From Vicinamibacteria bacterium (lineage in GTDB: Bacteria; Acidobacteriota; Vicinamibacteria; Vicinamibacterales; UBA2999), in the NCBI GenBank assembly GCA_025924295.1, contig JAICEG010000095.1:1-13684 (forward strand): a stretch of 13,684 bases of DNA, read 5' to 3'. The stretch's first letter is position 1; every line of letters begins with the position of its first letter. The notes under the pieces are model-generated. The model did no database searches, was not told the DNA's origin, and saw only the letters and a program-made list of their open reading frames with translations. The translations under genes were made by a program, and so were the position numbers. This document shows, in pieces, positions 1-7,506 of the stretch.

Positions 1-81
1 ACCATTCCAGTCGAACTGGAGCTCTGCGGTGATTCGATCGTGGCGTGGGCGGCAACAGGACGGGTTGTCGGCACCGGGTGA
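1..81 (+). CDS. C-terminal end of an unidentified upstream protein (partial)
   Basis: The first 81 bases read as one open frame of 26 codons ending in TGA at 79-81. Most codons end in G or C, like the real genes here, and the peptide (starting TIPVELELCGDSIV) looks like alternating beta-strand sequence. The gene begins outside the window, so neither family nor length can be judged. It runs in the same direction as the thermonuclease gene that starts 45 bp later and could share its transcript. I do not recognise it. A chance open frame of this length remains possible in GC-rich DNA. Confidence 0.45.
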   Translation, partial: TIPVELELCGDSIVAWAATGRVVGTG

Positions 82-126
82 ACTCGTTGTAGACTCCAGG
101 CGCGAACCGGAAGCGTCCGCAAGCCA

Positions 127-687
127 GTGAAAGCAGGATTTCCTCTCTGCGCGCTGCGAGCATCGCCTCCCGGGATCAGGGCCGTCTCAGCGGGACGGAT
201 CGTCCCGTCCGCGGTTGCGTGTCTTCTGCTCCCGTTCGTTCTCGGCTGCGGCAGTTCGGAGTCACCGACTGGTTCGACGCCTGTTGCAGGCGCGCCGACC
301 TTCCCACTGGTGACTCGCGTCGTCGACGGCGACACTGTTGTCGTGGAGCAGGTGGGCACCGTCCGACTCATCGGCGTGGACACGCCGGAAACAGTCGATC
401 CGAGAGGCCCCGTCGAGTACTTTGGCAGGGAAGCCTCGGACTTTACCAGGCAACTGGCAACCGGCAGACGGGTACGCCTGGAATTCGATCAGGACCGGAT
501 AGATCGCTACGGTCGAACGCTTGCCTACGTCTATTTGCAGCCCGAGGACTTGCTCTTGAATGCCGAGATCATCCGCCAGGGCTACGGCTTTGCCTACATT
601 CAGTTCCCTTTTCGAATGATGGCGCAGTTCCGGGCGCTGGAGCGGGAGGCGAGAGAGGCCGGGCGCGGACTGTGGGCGGTTCGATGA
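127..687 (+). CDS. Thermonuclease (SNase-like) lipoprotein
   Basis: Predicted Ca-dependent nuclease of the staphylococcal nuclease family (186 aa), probably anchored to a membrane as a lipoprotein and acting outside the cytoplasm on DNA or RNA. Residues 29-41 form a hydrophobic stretch ending in a lipobox (V38-L-G-C41), followed by a Ser/Thr/Gly/Pro-rich linker. The SNase fold runs from about residue 60 to the end. It contains VVDGDTVVV (65-73), RLIGVDTPET (80-89) and DRYGRTLAYVY (126-136). By family knowledge R80, E88 and R130 match the catalytic Arg35, Glu43 and Arg87 of SNase, and D67/D69/D85/T86 surround the Ca site. All are present, so the enzyme should be active. The start is GTG at 127; no better start lies before the signal segment, although a GGAAG ribosome site sits rather far away (13 bp). 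The N-terminal arm before the hydrophobic core is unusually long (about 29 aa). Confidence 0.88.
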   Translation: MKAGFPLCALRASPPGIRAVSAGRIVPSAVACLLLPFVLGCGSSESPTGSTPVAGAPTFPLVTRVVDGDTVVVEQVGTVRLIGVDTPETVDPRGPVEYFGREASDFTRQLATGRRVRLEFDQDRIDRYGRTLAYVYLQPEDLLLNAEIIRQGYGFAYIQFPFRMMAQFRALEREAREAGRGLWAVR

Positions 688-734
688 CGGTACCTCGAAA
701 ATGGGCATTGCGCGTCAACCCTCCTCGCGTGTAG

Positions 735-765
735 CCTCGCGCAGGATTATCAGTCTGGCGCGAGG
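735..765. repeat. Perfect 8-bp inverted repeat (hairpin), possible terminator
   Basis: CCTCGCGC (735-742) and GCGCGAGG (758-765) form a perfect GC-rich stem around a 15-nt loop. It lies 48 bp after the thermonuclease stop and about 90 bp before the flavoprotein start. No T-run follows, so it is not a textbook intrinsic terminator. It may still stop or stabilise the upstream transcript. A second copy of CCTCGCG occurs just upstream at 723-729. Confidence 0.4.
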
Positions 766-803
766 AGATCTGATCGGCTAAGGGCAGACACGATTCATCA
801 CGA

Positions 804-824
804 TAAACCACGGTTGGCGGTTTA
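804..824. promoter_or_regulatory. Small inverted repeat upstream of the flavoprotein gene
   Basis: TAAACC (804-809) and GGTTTA (819-824) are perfect 6-bp arms around a 9-nt spacer. They end 18 bp before the ribosome-binding site of the flavoprotein gene. This position suits an operator or a leader hairpin. Arms this short can occur by chance, and no convincing -35/-10 pair was found beside it. Confidence 0.25.
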
Positions 825-853
825 CCCGGGTGTGCTTCGAGCGAGGTAAACGC

Positions 854-2953
854 ATGGCCAAGAAACCGGACGGCAATCAGAAAAACCGAAAGCTTCACGG
901 TAACAAGGCGGTCAGCAGACGCGACTTCGTCAAGACCGGCGCTGTCGCTGGCGTCGGTGCTGCCGCCGGAGTAGGCACCGCTGTTTCGACGTCGGGAACG
1001 GCGCTCTCCCAGGTTTCCCCTGCCACCGCCATTCAATGGCACTACGAGGCTGACATTGTCGTGATCGGAGCCGGGTGCACCGGGTTGCCCGCCGCTATCC
1101 GCGCGCGCGACCTTGGGGCGTCCGTGATCGTCGTCGATCAGAACTTCGATCCCGGCGGCAAGATGCTGCATAGCGGCGCGCAGGTGTCTCTTGGAGGTGG
1201 CGATCCGCTCCAGTTGAGAGACATCGCTGGCCAGGGCGATAAAGAAGGGTTCGTCACGGCTCCGCGACAGCACCAGGTCGCTGAACTGACCGAGGACGCG
1301 GACTTCCTGTTCGCGGACCACACCGACTGGTCGGTGATGGACGCTGCGGCCCAGGCCCCTTACCGGTATAACGAACGCGAGCTTCATCGTGCCTATGCCG
1401 ACAACTGTTTCGCGACCAGGGAATTCCTGATGGCGAACTACGTGCGGATGGGCCGCATATCCGGGACGCATGGCAATGGCGGGTTGTCGCGCGCAAGGCG
1501 AGCGGTGTGCTTCCTGATGGAAGGCGCGACGACGGACATCAAGAAGGGAACTGTTTCGAAGCAGGACGCCGGGGAGGAGAACGCGCGATCGAGCCACTTC
1601 GCACCGCGGCCGATGGGTAATGGAGTCAAGGTTGCGAGCGCGGGCGCTCGCACGAACGGCGCCGCGCTTGCCAGGCCGCTGGAGTTCAGCGCTCGTGAAA
1701 AGGGCGTCCAGTTCATTCTCCACAGGCACATGGACGAGATCATCCGGGAGCAGCAGTTCTCGGGCAGGGTGTTGGGTATTCGGGCCAGCTATTCGCCGCG
1801 GCTCGATCCGCAGACCGGTGCGCGTCTCGAGAGTCTCTGGCAGAACGGCAACATCGACGACCGCAGGGAGACGATATTCATTCGAGCCCGCAAAGCCATC
1901 GTCATCGGTGCCGGCGGCCACGGAGCCAATCCGCAGTTCCGCAGCATGTTCTATCCGGCGTGGAGAGAGCCTGCGTTCGTATCGAGCGGATGGGCGCTCC
2001 TCGGACCGCGCGGCCAGGATGCCAGCGGGATCATCGCGGGAATGAGGGTCGGGGCGAATCTCGCGGGGATGCAGCAGAACCTCTCGTACGCCAACACGTT
2101 CCACATCCCGGGAATCCTGGCGACGCGCGATTCCTATACCGACATGTTTCCCGGCCACCCGACGTTCTCGATGCGGGGATCGACGGGCATCAATCTTCCC
2201 AACGCGTCGTTCCAGCATCTGATCGTGGTGAACCAGGTCGGGAAGAGGTTCTTCAACGAGATGCTCATCGCGGACAGGAAAGGGGGCGCCGCCTTTCCGG
2301 CCGCGCCATCCAGAGGGCAGCCGAAATCCGGGCTCGACCACGTGCAGATGGATTGGCGGAATGCGAGCGTCCAAAACATCAGGGCCACGTACGCAGAGCC
2401 CAATAGCATTCATGCCGCACTGGCGATGAACGAGGGTTCGAAGGCTCCCGACTACTTCTCAGGACCGATCTGGGCGATCTTCGATCGCGCTGCCGTCGAG
2501 CGTGACAAATGGAAGATCGATCCGCCCTTCACTTCGCCGACCAACGGCTTCTTCTTCAAGGCCGACACCATCGCGGAGTTGGCAGTCAAGATCAAGGCCG
2601 GTCACGAGTTCCAGAGAGTTCCGCTGACTCACCTGGCCGAGACCGTGGCCAGGTGGAACTCGTACGTGGACAAGGGCAGCGATCCGGAGTTTGCCCGTGG
2701 GTCGGATGCTCCGATGCACAAAATCGACAAGCCGCCGTTCTACGCGGCAACGCTCTACCCAGTCTGGCACGATTCGTACGGTGGTCTGCGGATCAACGGG
2801 CGAGCCCAGGTCGTAGACATGCAGGGCGAGCCGATCCCCGGTCTCTATGCGGGTGGCGAGTCAAGTGGCGGCGGCAATCAACATGGCCTGGGCCGGGCGC
2901 TCGTGCATGGCTACATCGCAGGTACGAATGCCGTCAGGGAGCCCACGACCTGA
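854..2953 (+). CDS. Tat-exported FAD-dependent oxidoreductase (fumarate reductase flavoprotein superfamily)
   Basis: Predicted periplasmic or exported flavoprotein (699 aa) of the FAD_binding_2 / fumarate-reductase flavoprotein superfamily; substrate unknown. ATG at 854 is chosen because GAGG (843-846) lies 7 bp upstream. A GTG at 830 in the same frame would add eight residues but lacks such a site. Residues 21-27 are a twin-arginine motif (SRRDFVK) followed by an Ala/Gly/Val-rich core, implying folded export with cofactor bound. The dinucleotide-binding fold starts at residue 67 (DIVVIGAGCTG, glycines at 72, 74, 77) and ends with an acidic residue after strand 2 (VVD95). The C-terminal FAD-binding part has H639-D-S-Y-G-G-L, then PGLYAGGES (662-670) and a closing GLGRALVHGYIAG segment, as in fumarate reductases, urocanate reductases and 3-ketosteroid dehydrogenases. 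No heme or quinone domain is attached, so the electron partner must be separate. The next gene follows after 27 bp, making an operon. The exact reaction cannot be named. Confidence 0.85.
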   Translation: MAKKPDGNQKNRKLHGNKAVSRRDFVKTGAVAGVGAAAGVGTAVSTSGTALSQVSPATAIQWHYEADIVVIGAGCTGLPAAIRARDLGASVIVVDQNFDPGGKMLHSGAQVSLGGGDPLQLRDIAGQGDKEGFVTAPRQHQVAELTEDADFLFADHTDWSVMDAAAQAPYRYNERELHRAYADNCFATREFLMANYVRMGRISGTHGNGGLSRARRAVCFLMEGATTDIKKGTVSKQDAGEENARSSHFAPRPMGNGVKVASAGARTNGAALARPLEFSAREKGVQFILHRHMDEIIREQQFSGRVLGIRASYSPRLDPQTGARLESLWQNGNIDDRRETIFIRARKAIVIGAGGHGANPQFRSMFYPAWREPAFVSSGWALLGPRGQDASGIIAGMRVGANLAGMQQNLSYANTFHIPGILATRDSYTDMFPGHPTFSMRGSTGINLPNASFQHLIVVNQVGKRFFNEMLIADRKGGAAFPAAPSRGQPKSGLDHVQMDWRNASVQNIRATYAEPNSIHAALAMNEGSKAPDYFSGPIWAIFDRAAVERDKWKIDPPFTSPTNGFFFKADTIAELAVKIKAGHEFQRVPLTHLAETVARWNSYVDKGSDPEFARGSDAPMHKIDKPPFYAATLYPVWHDSYGGLRINGRAQVVDMQGEPIPGLYAGGESSGGGNQHGLGRALVHGYIAGTNAVREPTT

Positions 2954-2980
2954 CATCAGGCGAGGACGATCGAGGTAAAC

Positions 2981-3913
2981 ATGGCCTCGCACGGCGATGA
3001 CACGCGCGGTCACGTGACGTGTGCGATTGACGTTTCGCCCGCCGCCGTTGATGCCGGCGCCGAGATGGCGTTGCGGGTGGACGTGTCGTGCTCCCCGCCG
3101 TGCGACCTTCGGGGCCATACCCTGTTGATCAAGGACGGAGCCGGTGCTGACGCAGGCAGCGTCGAGATCGATGAGTTCGATGGTGAGATCAACAGCACCA
3201 ACGAGTTCGTCCTCGTGGCGCCAGCGGTGCCGGGAGCGCACACATGGTCGGTCGTGTGCCCCGCAGTTGAACGAGGAAGTACTTCGTATATCGAAGCATC
3301 GACGCCGATGTCGTTCACGGTCACGCCGCACGCGACTCATATCGTCGCGTGGGACATCCCCTCGGACATCGTCGTTGGCGAACGATTCAGGATGAAGGTC
3401 GGCGTCAAGTGCTCTTCTGGTTGCGACCTCGCGAACAGCGACTTTGGAATCTACGACCATGAAGGGAACAAGGTCGCTGCCGCAGTGCTATCTGACGAAC
3501 GCTGGCCGGAGACAGCCGGACTCCATGTTGCCGAAGTCGAACTCGAAGCGCCGGCGTCGGAGGGCCTCCACACCTGGAGTGTCAAGCATCCCCAATCCGG
3601 TCTCGAACTGCCGCACGCCGAAGGTGCCGTCGACTTTGGAGTCAACGTTGTCGGTCATCCCGAGTGCCTGGTGACGATCGAAGCCGTTGACACGGTTACG
3701 CAAACTCCGCTGAGCGGAGCTCGCGTGGTCATGCATCCCTACAGGGTCGTGGCCGACGAGCATGGCGTCGCGCGGGTCAAGGTGGCGAAAGGCGCGTACC
3801 GGCTCTTCGTCTCTCAGACGAACTACCTGACATTCGGGCTGGCCGTCGACGTGGATGCGGACATGACGTCCCGAGCGGAGCTCGAGCCGGAGCCTGTGCT
3901 CGAACGCAACTGA
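2981..3913 (+). CDS. Unrecognised two-repeat beta-sandwich protein with C-x3-C motifs and a carboxypeptidase-regulatory-like domain
   Basis: 310 aa; no family I can name with certainty. Two internal repeats align. Repeat 1 (about residues 14-115) has VSCSPPCDL with C37/C41 and later GAHTWSVVC with H87, W89, C93. Repeat 2 (about 120-224) has VKCSSGCDL with C144/C148 and GLHTWSVKH with H197, W199, H203. So each repeat carries a C-x3-C pair and, some 50 residues on, a His plus a Cys or His; the set could bind a metal or form disulfides (inference). Residues 229-302 resemble a carboxypeptidase-regulatory-like beta-sandwich (TPLSGARVVMHP, then DEHGVARVKVAKGAYRLFV). ATG at 2981 has GAGGTAAAC directly before it, nearly identical to the site before the upstream flavoprotein. 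No signal peptide or membrane segment is visible although its operon partner has a Tat signal. A role as partner, carrier or scaffold for that flavoprotein is plausible but unproven. Confidence 0.8.
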   Translation: MASHGDDTRGHVTCAIDVSPAAVDAGAEMALRVDVSCSPPCDLRGHTLLIKDGAGADAGSVEIDEFDGEINSTNEFVLVAPAVPGAHTWSVVCPAVERGSTSYIEASTPMSFTVTPHATHIVAWDIPSDIVVGERFRMKVGVKCSSGCDLANSDFGIYDHEGNKVAAAVLSDERWPETAGLHVAEVELEAPASEGLHTWSVKHPQSGLELPHAEGAVDFGVNVVGHPECLVTIEAVDTVTQTPLSGARVVMHPYRVVADEHGVARVKVAKGAYRLFVSQTNYLTFGLAVDVDADMTSRAELEPEPVLERN

Positions 3914-3944
3914 CCGGAGACGAGTGACACGCCTCAGTTCGATT

Positions 3945-4403
3945 TCACGACAAGGCCTGGAAGATCAGCCACGCGCCGCCGATGGCGATCGCGTCTTCGA
4001 TGAAAGCGGCAGGCGGATCCTTCTTGAAGAGCGAAGCCAGGCGCATGCGGAAGGCGTGTCCGCCAAGGGTGCCGATCACCGCGCCCGCGATGCCGGCAAG
4101 GAGGCCGCCGAGCAAAACGCCGCGCGACGCCCCGATCGCTGCACCGCAGAGTGCGCCGCTCAACAGCCGTGCGCCGAATTGCATCGGCACAGTGCGGCTG
4201 GGCGTCGACGGCAGTTGATCGCCGACGAGCTCGCCGAGGGCGAGCACTGTGAAGATCCACGGCGTCCATGCATAGCCGAGAAACGCCAGCCAGCTGCCTT
4301 CCAATGCGAGCCGTCCCGACCACGCGGCCCAGCTGATGGCTGCCGGCGCGGTAAAGGTACGCAGGCCGGCGACCATGCCAATCAAGAGCGCGAGGCCATA
4401 CAT
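3945..4403 (-). CDS. DUF4126 family membrane protein
   Basis: 152-aa hydrophobic protein matching what I know of the DUF4126 family, which has no assigned function. Recognisable family-like segments are MVAGLRTFTAPAAISWAA (10-27), FLGYAWTPW (41-49), LGELVGDQLPSTPSRT (56-71), FGARLLSGALCGAA (76-89), a Gly/Ala-rich segment around 94-115, and IEDAIAIGGAWLI near the C-terminus. Four or so membrane segments are expected. The open frame continues far upstream across the tannase promoter and gene, so the start must be chosen. ATG at 4403 gives the usual family length and begins right before the first hydrophobic helix. It is divergent from the tannase-family gene (102 bp between starts) and convergent with the repeat-protein gene (31-bp spacer). 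Confidence 0.8.
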   Translation of the reverse strand: MYGLALLIGMVAGLRTFTAPAAISWAAWSGRLALEGSWLAFLGYAWTPWIFTVLALGELVGDQLPSTPSRTVPMQFGARLLSGALCGAAIGASRGVLLGGLLAGIAGAVIGTLGGHAFRMRLASLFKKDPPAAFIEDAIAIGGAWLIFQALS

Positions 4404-4458
4404 GGGAAGAGAATACCTTGCGGCGACCGATCTCGCGCGAACGATCAGATGCCGTTGA

Positions 4459-4487
4459 TTGACAAGGTGCAGCACGAACGGTAGCGT
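4459..4487 (+). promoter_or_regulatory. Sigma70-type promoter for the tannase-family gene
   Basis: A consensus -35 TTGACA (4459-4464) is followed after exactly 17 bp by TAGCGT (4482-4487), which keeps the first two and last bases of TATAAT. Transcription would start near 4494, giving a very short leader that contains the GGGGGA ribosome site (4497-4502) ahead of ATG 4506. The position between divergent genes supports it. The -10 is only moderate. Confidence 0.5.
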
Positions 4488-4505
4488 TGCGCCGGCGGGG
4501 GACTC

Positions 4506-6035
4506 ATGAAAACTCTGATTGCGTTCGCATGTGCGGTTGGGTTCAGCACCGTGGTGAATGCCCAGGGCACATCCCTTGGAGCCGCTGAGTGCGAGCGGCT
4601 GGCCGCCTCGCTTCGTTCGGACAACGTCAGGGTCACCGCGGTCACGGCCATTGCCGGGGGCCACTTCACGCCACCGCCTGCTGGCGGCTCGAGTGCAGCG
4701 CCCACGGCGCTGAGTCAGTTGCCGCCTTTCTGCCGCGTGCAGTTGACGCTGACGCCGTCCGCCGATTCCGACATCCGAACAGAGATCTGGCTGCCGATGA
4801 AGGACTGGAACGGGAAGTTCCAGCAGGTCGGCAATGGCGGCTGGGGCGGGTCGATTCAATACGCCGCGCTCGCTACCGCACTCCGCCGGGGGTACGCGGC
4901 TGCGTCCACCGACACCGGCCATGTCGGTGACACGGCGCGATTCGCGCTCGGTCATCCAGAGAAGCTGATTGATTTCGGCTACCGCGCGGTGCACGAGACC
5001 GCCGTGCGAAGCAAGGCGGCGATCACCGCCGCCTACGGCGTCGGCCCGCGCTTCTCCTACTTCAATGGGTGTTCAGGCGGCGGCCGTCAGGGGTTCATGG
5101 AAGCGCAGCGCTATCCGGATGACTTCGACGCGATCATTGCCGGCGCGCCCGGTTACAACCGCACCGACCAGAGTTTTCAGCTGGTGATGGCTTGGCAGGC
5201 GACACATCGCGACGAGGCGAGCTTCATTCCGGTGTCCAAGCTGCCCGCACTCCACAAGGCCGCACTGAATGCCTGCGACGCCAGAGACGGCGCGGCGGAC
5301 GGCCTGATCAGCGATCCGATGACGTGCCGGGTCGATCCCGGTGTTCTCGCATGCAAGGGTGCCGACGGCGCCGAGTGCTTGACGCCCACGCAGGTCGAGG
5401 CGGCAAAGCGGATCTACGCGCCGGTGATCGATCCACGCACGGGCCGTGAAGTCTTTCCTGGCGTCGAAGCCGGCAGCGAGCCACGCTGGACGGTGAACGC
5501 CGGCGGTTCGCGGCCGCTCGGCATGTCCGATGAGCTGTTCAAGTTCGTGGTCTTCAAGGATCCCGAGTGGGATTCGCGAACGCTCGACGTGGCGAAGCAC
5601 CTGGACATGGCGCGCGCGGCCGATGGCGGCACGATCAGTGCGACGACGCCGAACATCAAATCGTTCGTCGATCGCGGCGGGAAGCTGATCATCTACCACG
5701 GCTGGGGCGACACGAACGTCCCGCCGCGGTCGTCGGTCAACTACTACGAGAAGCTGGTGGAGACGCTTGGCAAGAATCAGGTGGCGAGCTCCACGCGCCT
5801 CTACCTCGTGCCGGGCATGGGGCATTGCGGTGGTGGCGAGGGGCCGAACGCGTTCGACATGGTCACCGTCGTCGAGGAGTGGCGCGAACAGGGGAAGGCG
5901 CCGGCGGAGGTGATCGCATCACAGATCGTCGATGGGAAGGTCGCTCGCACGCGTCCGCTCTGTCAGTACCCGCTCGTCCCTCGCTACAAGGGGTCCGGGA
6001 GCCTCGATCAGGCCGCCAGCTTCGAGTGCCGTTGA
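4506..6035 (+). CDS. Secreted tannase/feruloyl-esterase-family hydrolase
   Basis: Predicted exported alpha/beta-hydrolase (509 aa) of the tannase/feruloyl esterase family, which cleaves esters of aromatic acids (gallate, ferulate; MHETase of PET degraders is a relative). Residues 1-19 are a signal peptide (likely cut after VNA). The family CS-D-HC signature is intact: C189-S190 in NGCSGGGRQG, D402 in GWGDTNVPP and H440-C441 in PGMGHCGGG. C189 and C441 should form the family's disulfide beside the Ser-Asp-His triad. The lid region has D258-x2-D261-G-x2-D265-G-x4-D270, resembling the Ca-binding loop known in this family. The mature protein has ten Cys, consistent with several disulfides outside the cytoplasm. 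The start ATG has GGGGGA 3 bp upstream. The gene ends 4 bp from the convergent efflux operon. The actual substrate cannot be read from sequence. Confidence 0.9.
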   Translation: MKTLIAFACAVGFSTVVNAQGTSLGAAECERLAASLRSDNVRVTAVTAIAGGHFTPPPAGGSSAAPTALSQLPPFCRVQLTLTPSADSDIRTEIWLPMKDWNGKFQQVGNGGWGGSIQYAALATALRRGYAAASTDTGHVGDTARFALGHPEKLIDFGYRAVHETAVRSKAAITAAYGVGPRFSYFNGCSGGGRQGFMEAQRYPDDFDAIIAGAPGYNRTDQSFQLVMAWQATHRDEASFIPVSKLPALHKAALNACDARDGAADGLISDPMTCRVDPGVLACKGADGAECLTPTQVEAAKRIYAPVIDPRTGREVFPGVEAGSEPRWTVNAGGSRPLGMSDELFKFVVFKDPEWDSRTLDVAKHLDMARAADGGTISATTPNIKSFVDRGGKLIIYHGWGDTNVPPRSSVNYYEKLVETLGKNQVASSTRLYLVPGMGHCGGGEGPNAFDMVTVVEEWREQGKAPAEVIASQIVDGKVARTRPLCQYPLVPRYKGSGSLDQAASFECR

Positions 6036-6039
6036 CGAA

Positions 6040-7506
6040 CTAACGTTGCACCTTGACCACCTGCCGCAGCCGCGCCTGGTCGTCATCGGAGAGTTGCGCC
6101 GCGGTCAGTCGCTCGGCTTCCGACCATCCGCCACCGAGGGCTTTGAAGATCGATGCCGCTTGGCGCGTGACTTCGACGCGGCTGGCCGCGAGACGATCCT
6201 CGGCCTCGAGGCGCACTCGCTCGGCGTCGAGCACGGTCAGGAAGTTGTCGACGCCGAGCTGGAATCGCTGACGGGCAAGATTGGCGGCGGCACGCGCGGC
6301 TCGCGCTGCGAGATCCAGATGACCGAAGCGCTGGCGTTCCTGCACGAAAGCGGTGATCGCGCGCTCTGCCTCCTCGAGGGCAAACAGTGAGGTCCGTTCG
6401 TACTCAGCGAGTGCTGCTTCGGCCGCGGCGTCGGCGGCCAGGATCCGCTGGCGAATCCGGTTCCACTCGAGAAACGGCAACGTCACACCGACTCCCACGC
6501 CGAACCGGGGCCCGCGATTGTCGATCGCGCCGGCGCTGAACGACTGCAACCCGATTCCGCCCGTGAGCACGAGGCGCGGAAACAAATCGGCGGCTGCGAC
6601 GCCTGCTCGTGCGGCGGCGGCCAGCACCGCGGATTCAGCTGCCGCGACGTCTGGTCTGCGGCGCAACAGCGCGATCGGTTCGCCAATGGCGAGCAGGTCC
6701 GGAGGCGGCGGCAGAATATCGGGTACTCGCAGATCGGTGACCAATGCCTGCGGTTCGCGACCGACGAGAACGCTGAGCCGATAGATCGCGGCCGACTCCG
6801 CCGCGACGAGTGGTGGTATCGAGGCGCGAGTCGACTCGAGCAACGCAACCGATCGGTCGACGTCCAACTGCGTTCCGCGGCCAGCGGTGAGCAGCTGCTG
6901 CGTCAATTGCGAGGCGCTCTCCTGATTGGCGACGTTGTCGCGAGCGACCACGAGGCGTGTCTGAGCACCGCGGACATCGGTGTAGGCGAGCACGACTTCA
7001 GCAGCGACAGAAACCAGGGTGAGGCGCCGGAGTGCCCGCTCGCGAGCGAACTCTTCACTGGCGGCTGTGATGGCCGCGCGCCGTGCGCCGAACACGTCGA
7101 CTTCCCAGCTGGCATCGATGCCGGCATCGAAGAGGTCGGCATCGGCCACGCCGCCAGCGACGGCTTGCGAGCGGCGGTGATCGTAGGCTGCGCTCGCTCC
7201 ACCGAGGGGCCAATTCGAGCCCTGTTCTTCACGGAATCGTGCCCGTGCGAGGCGCACCAGTGCAGTGGCCTGTCTCACATCCGGGCTGCGTTGCAACGCC
7301 TCCTCGACCAGCGCCGTCATACGCGAGTCACTGAAGGTCGTCCACCACGCATCCACGGGCTGGTCGGAGGCGAGCGCCGGATCGGCGCTGCCGTCGAAGG
7401 CTGCCGGCGCCGTCAGCGGCATTGGCTCGATGTCGGTACCCCTCACGCTGCAGGCAGCGGCGGTCACCGCCGCCAGGCCGATGGCAATGTGCACGGCGAG
7501 TTTCAT
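6040..7506 (-). CDS. RND efflux outer-membrane channel lipoprotein (NodT/OprM type)
   Basis: Outer-membrane factor of a tripartite efflux pump (488 aa), forming the trimeric exit duct across the outer membrane and periplasm. A short signal peptide ends in a lipobox (TAAAC, Cys19), so it is probably acylated. The body shows the two-fold repeated helical hairpins of the family: a first half with PVDAWWTTFSD and ALVEEALQRSPDVRQA, and a second half with LLRRRPDVAAAE (the conserved RPDV motif) and LFPRLVLTGGIGLQ. A C-terminal helical repeat has VDNFLTVLDAER, another family hallmark. Its ATG overlaps the permease stop codon by 4 bp (ATGA, 7503-7506), so it is translationally coupled as the last gene of the operon. 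GGGGAG about 10 bp upstream serves as ribosome site. It is convergent with the tannase-family gene with only 4 bp between stops. Confidence 0.93.
   Translation of the reverse strand: MKLAVHIAIGLAAVTAAACSVRGTDIEPMPLTAPAAFDGSADPALASDQPVDAWWTTFSDSRMTALVEEALQRSPDVRQATALVRLARARFREEQGSNWPLGGASAAYDHRRSQAVAGGVADADLFDAGIDASWEVDVFGARRAAITAASEEFARERALRRLTLVSVAAEVVLAYTDVRGAQTRLVVARDNVANQESASQLTQQLLTAGRGTQLDVDRSVALLESTRASIPPLVAAESAAIYRLSVLVGREPQALVTDLRVPDILPPPPDLLAIGEPIALLRRRPDVAAAESAVLAAAARAGVAAADLFPRLVLTGGIGLQSFSAGAIDNRGPRFGVGVGVTLPFLEWNRIRQRILAADAAAEAALAEYERTSLFALEEAERAITAFVQERQRFGHLDLAARAARAAANLARQRFQLGVDNFLTVLDAERVRLEAEDRLAASRVEVTRQAASIFKALGGGWSEAERLTAAQLSDDDQARLRQVVKVQR

Noticed and set aside
569..2413. 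Long minus-strand open frame (614 codons) opposite the flavoprotein gene
   Set aside because: It mirrors the flavoprotein gene, has no recognisable domain and is Arg/Pro-rich as GC-rich antisense frames usually are.
4404..4994. N-terminal extension of the DUF4126 frame to 349 aa
   Set aside because: The extension is antisense to the tannase signal peptide and promoter, is low-complexity Arg-rich, and DUF4126 proteins are about 150 aa.
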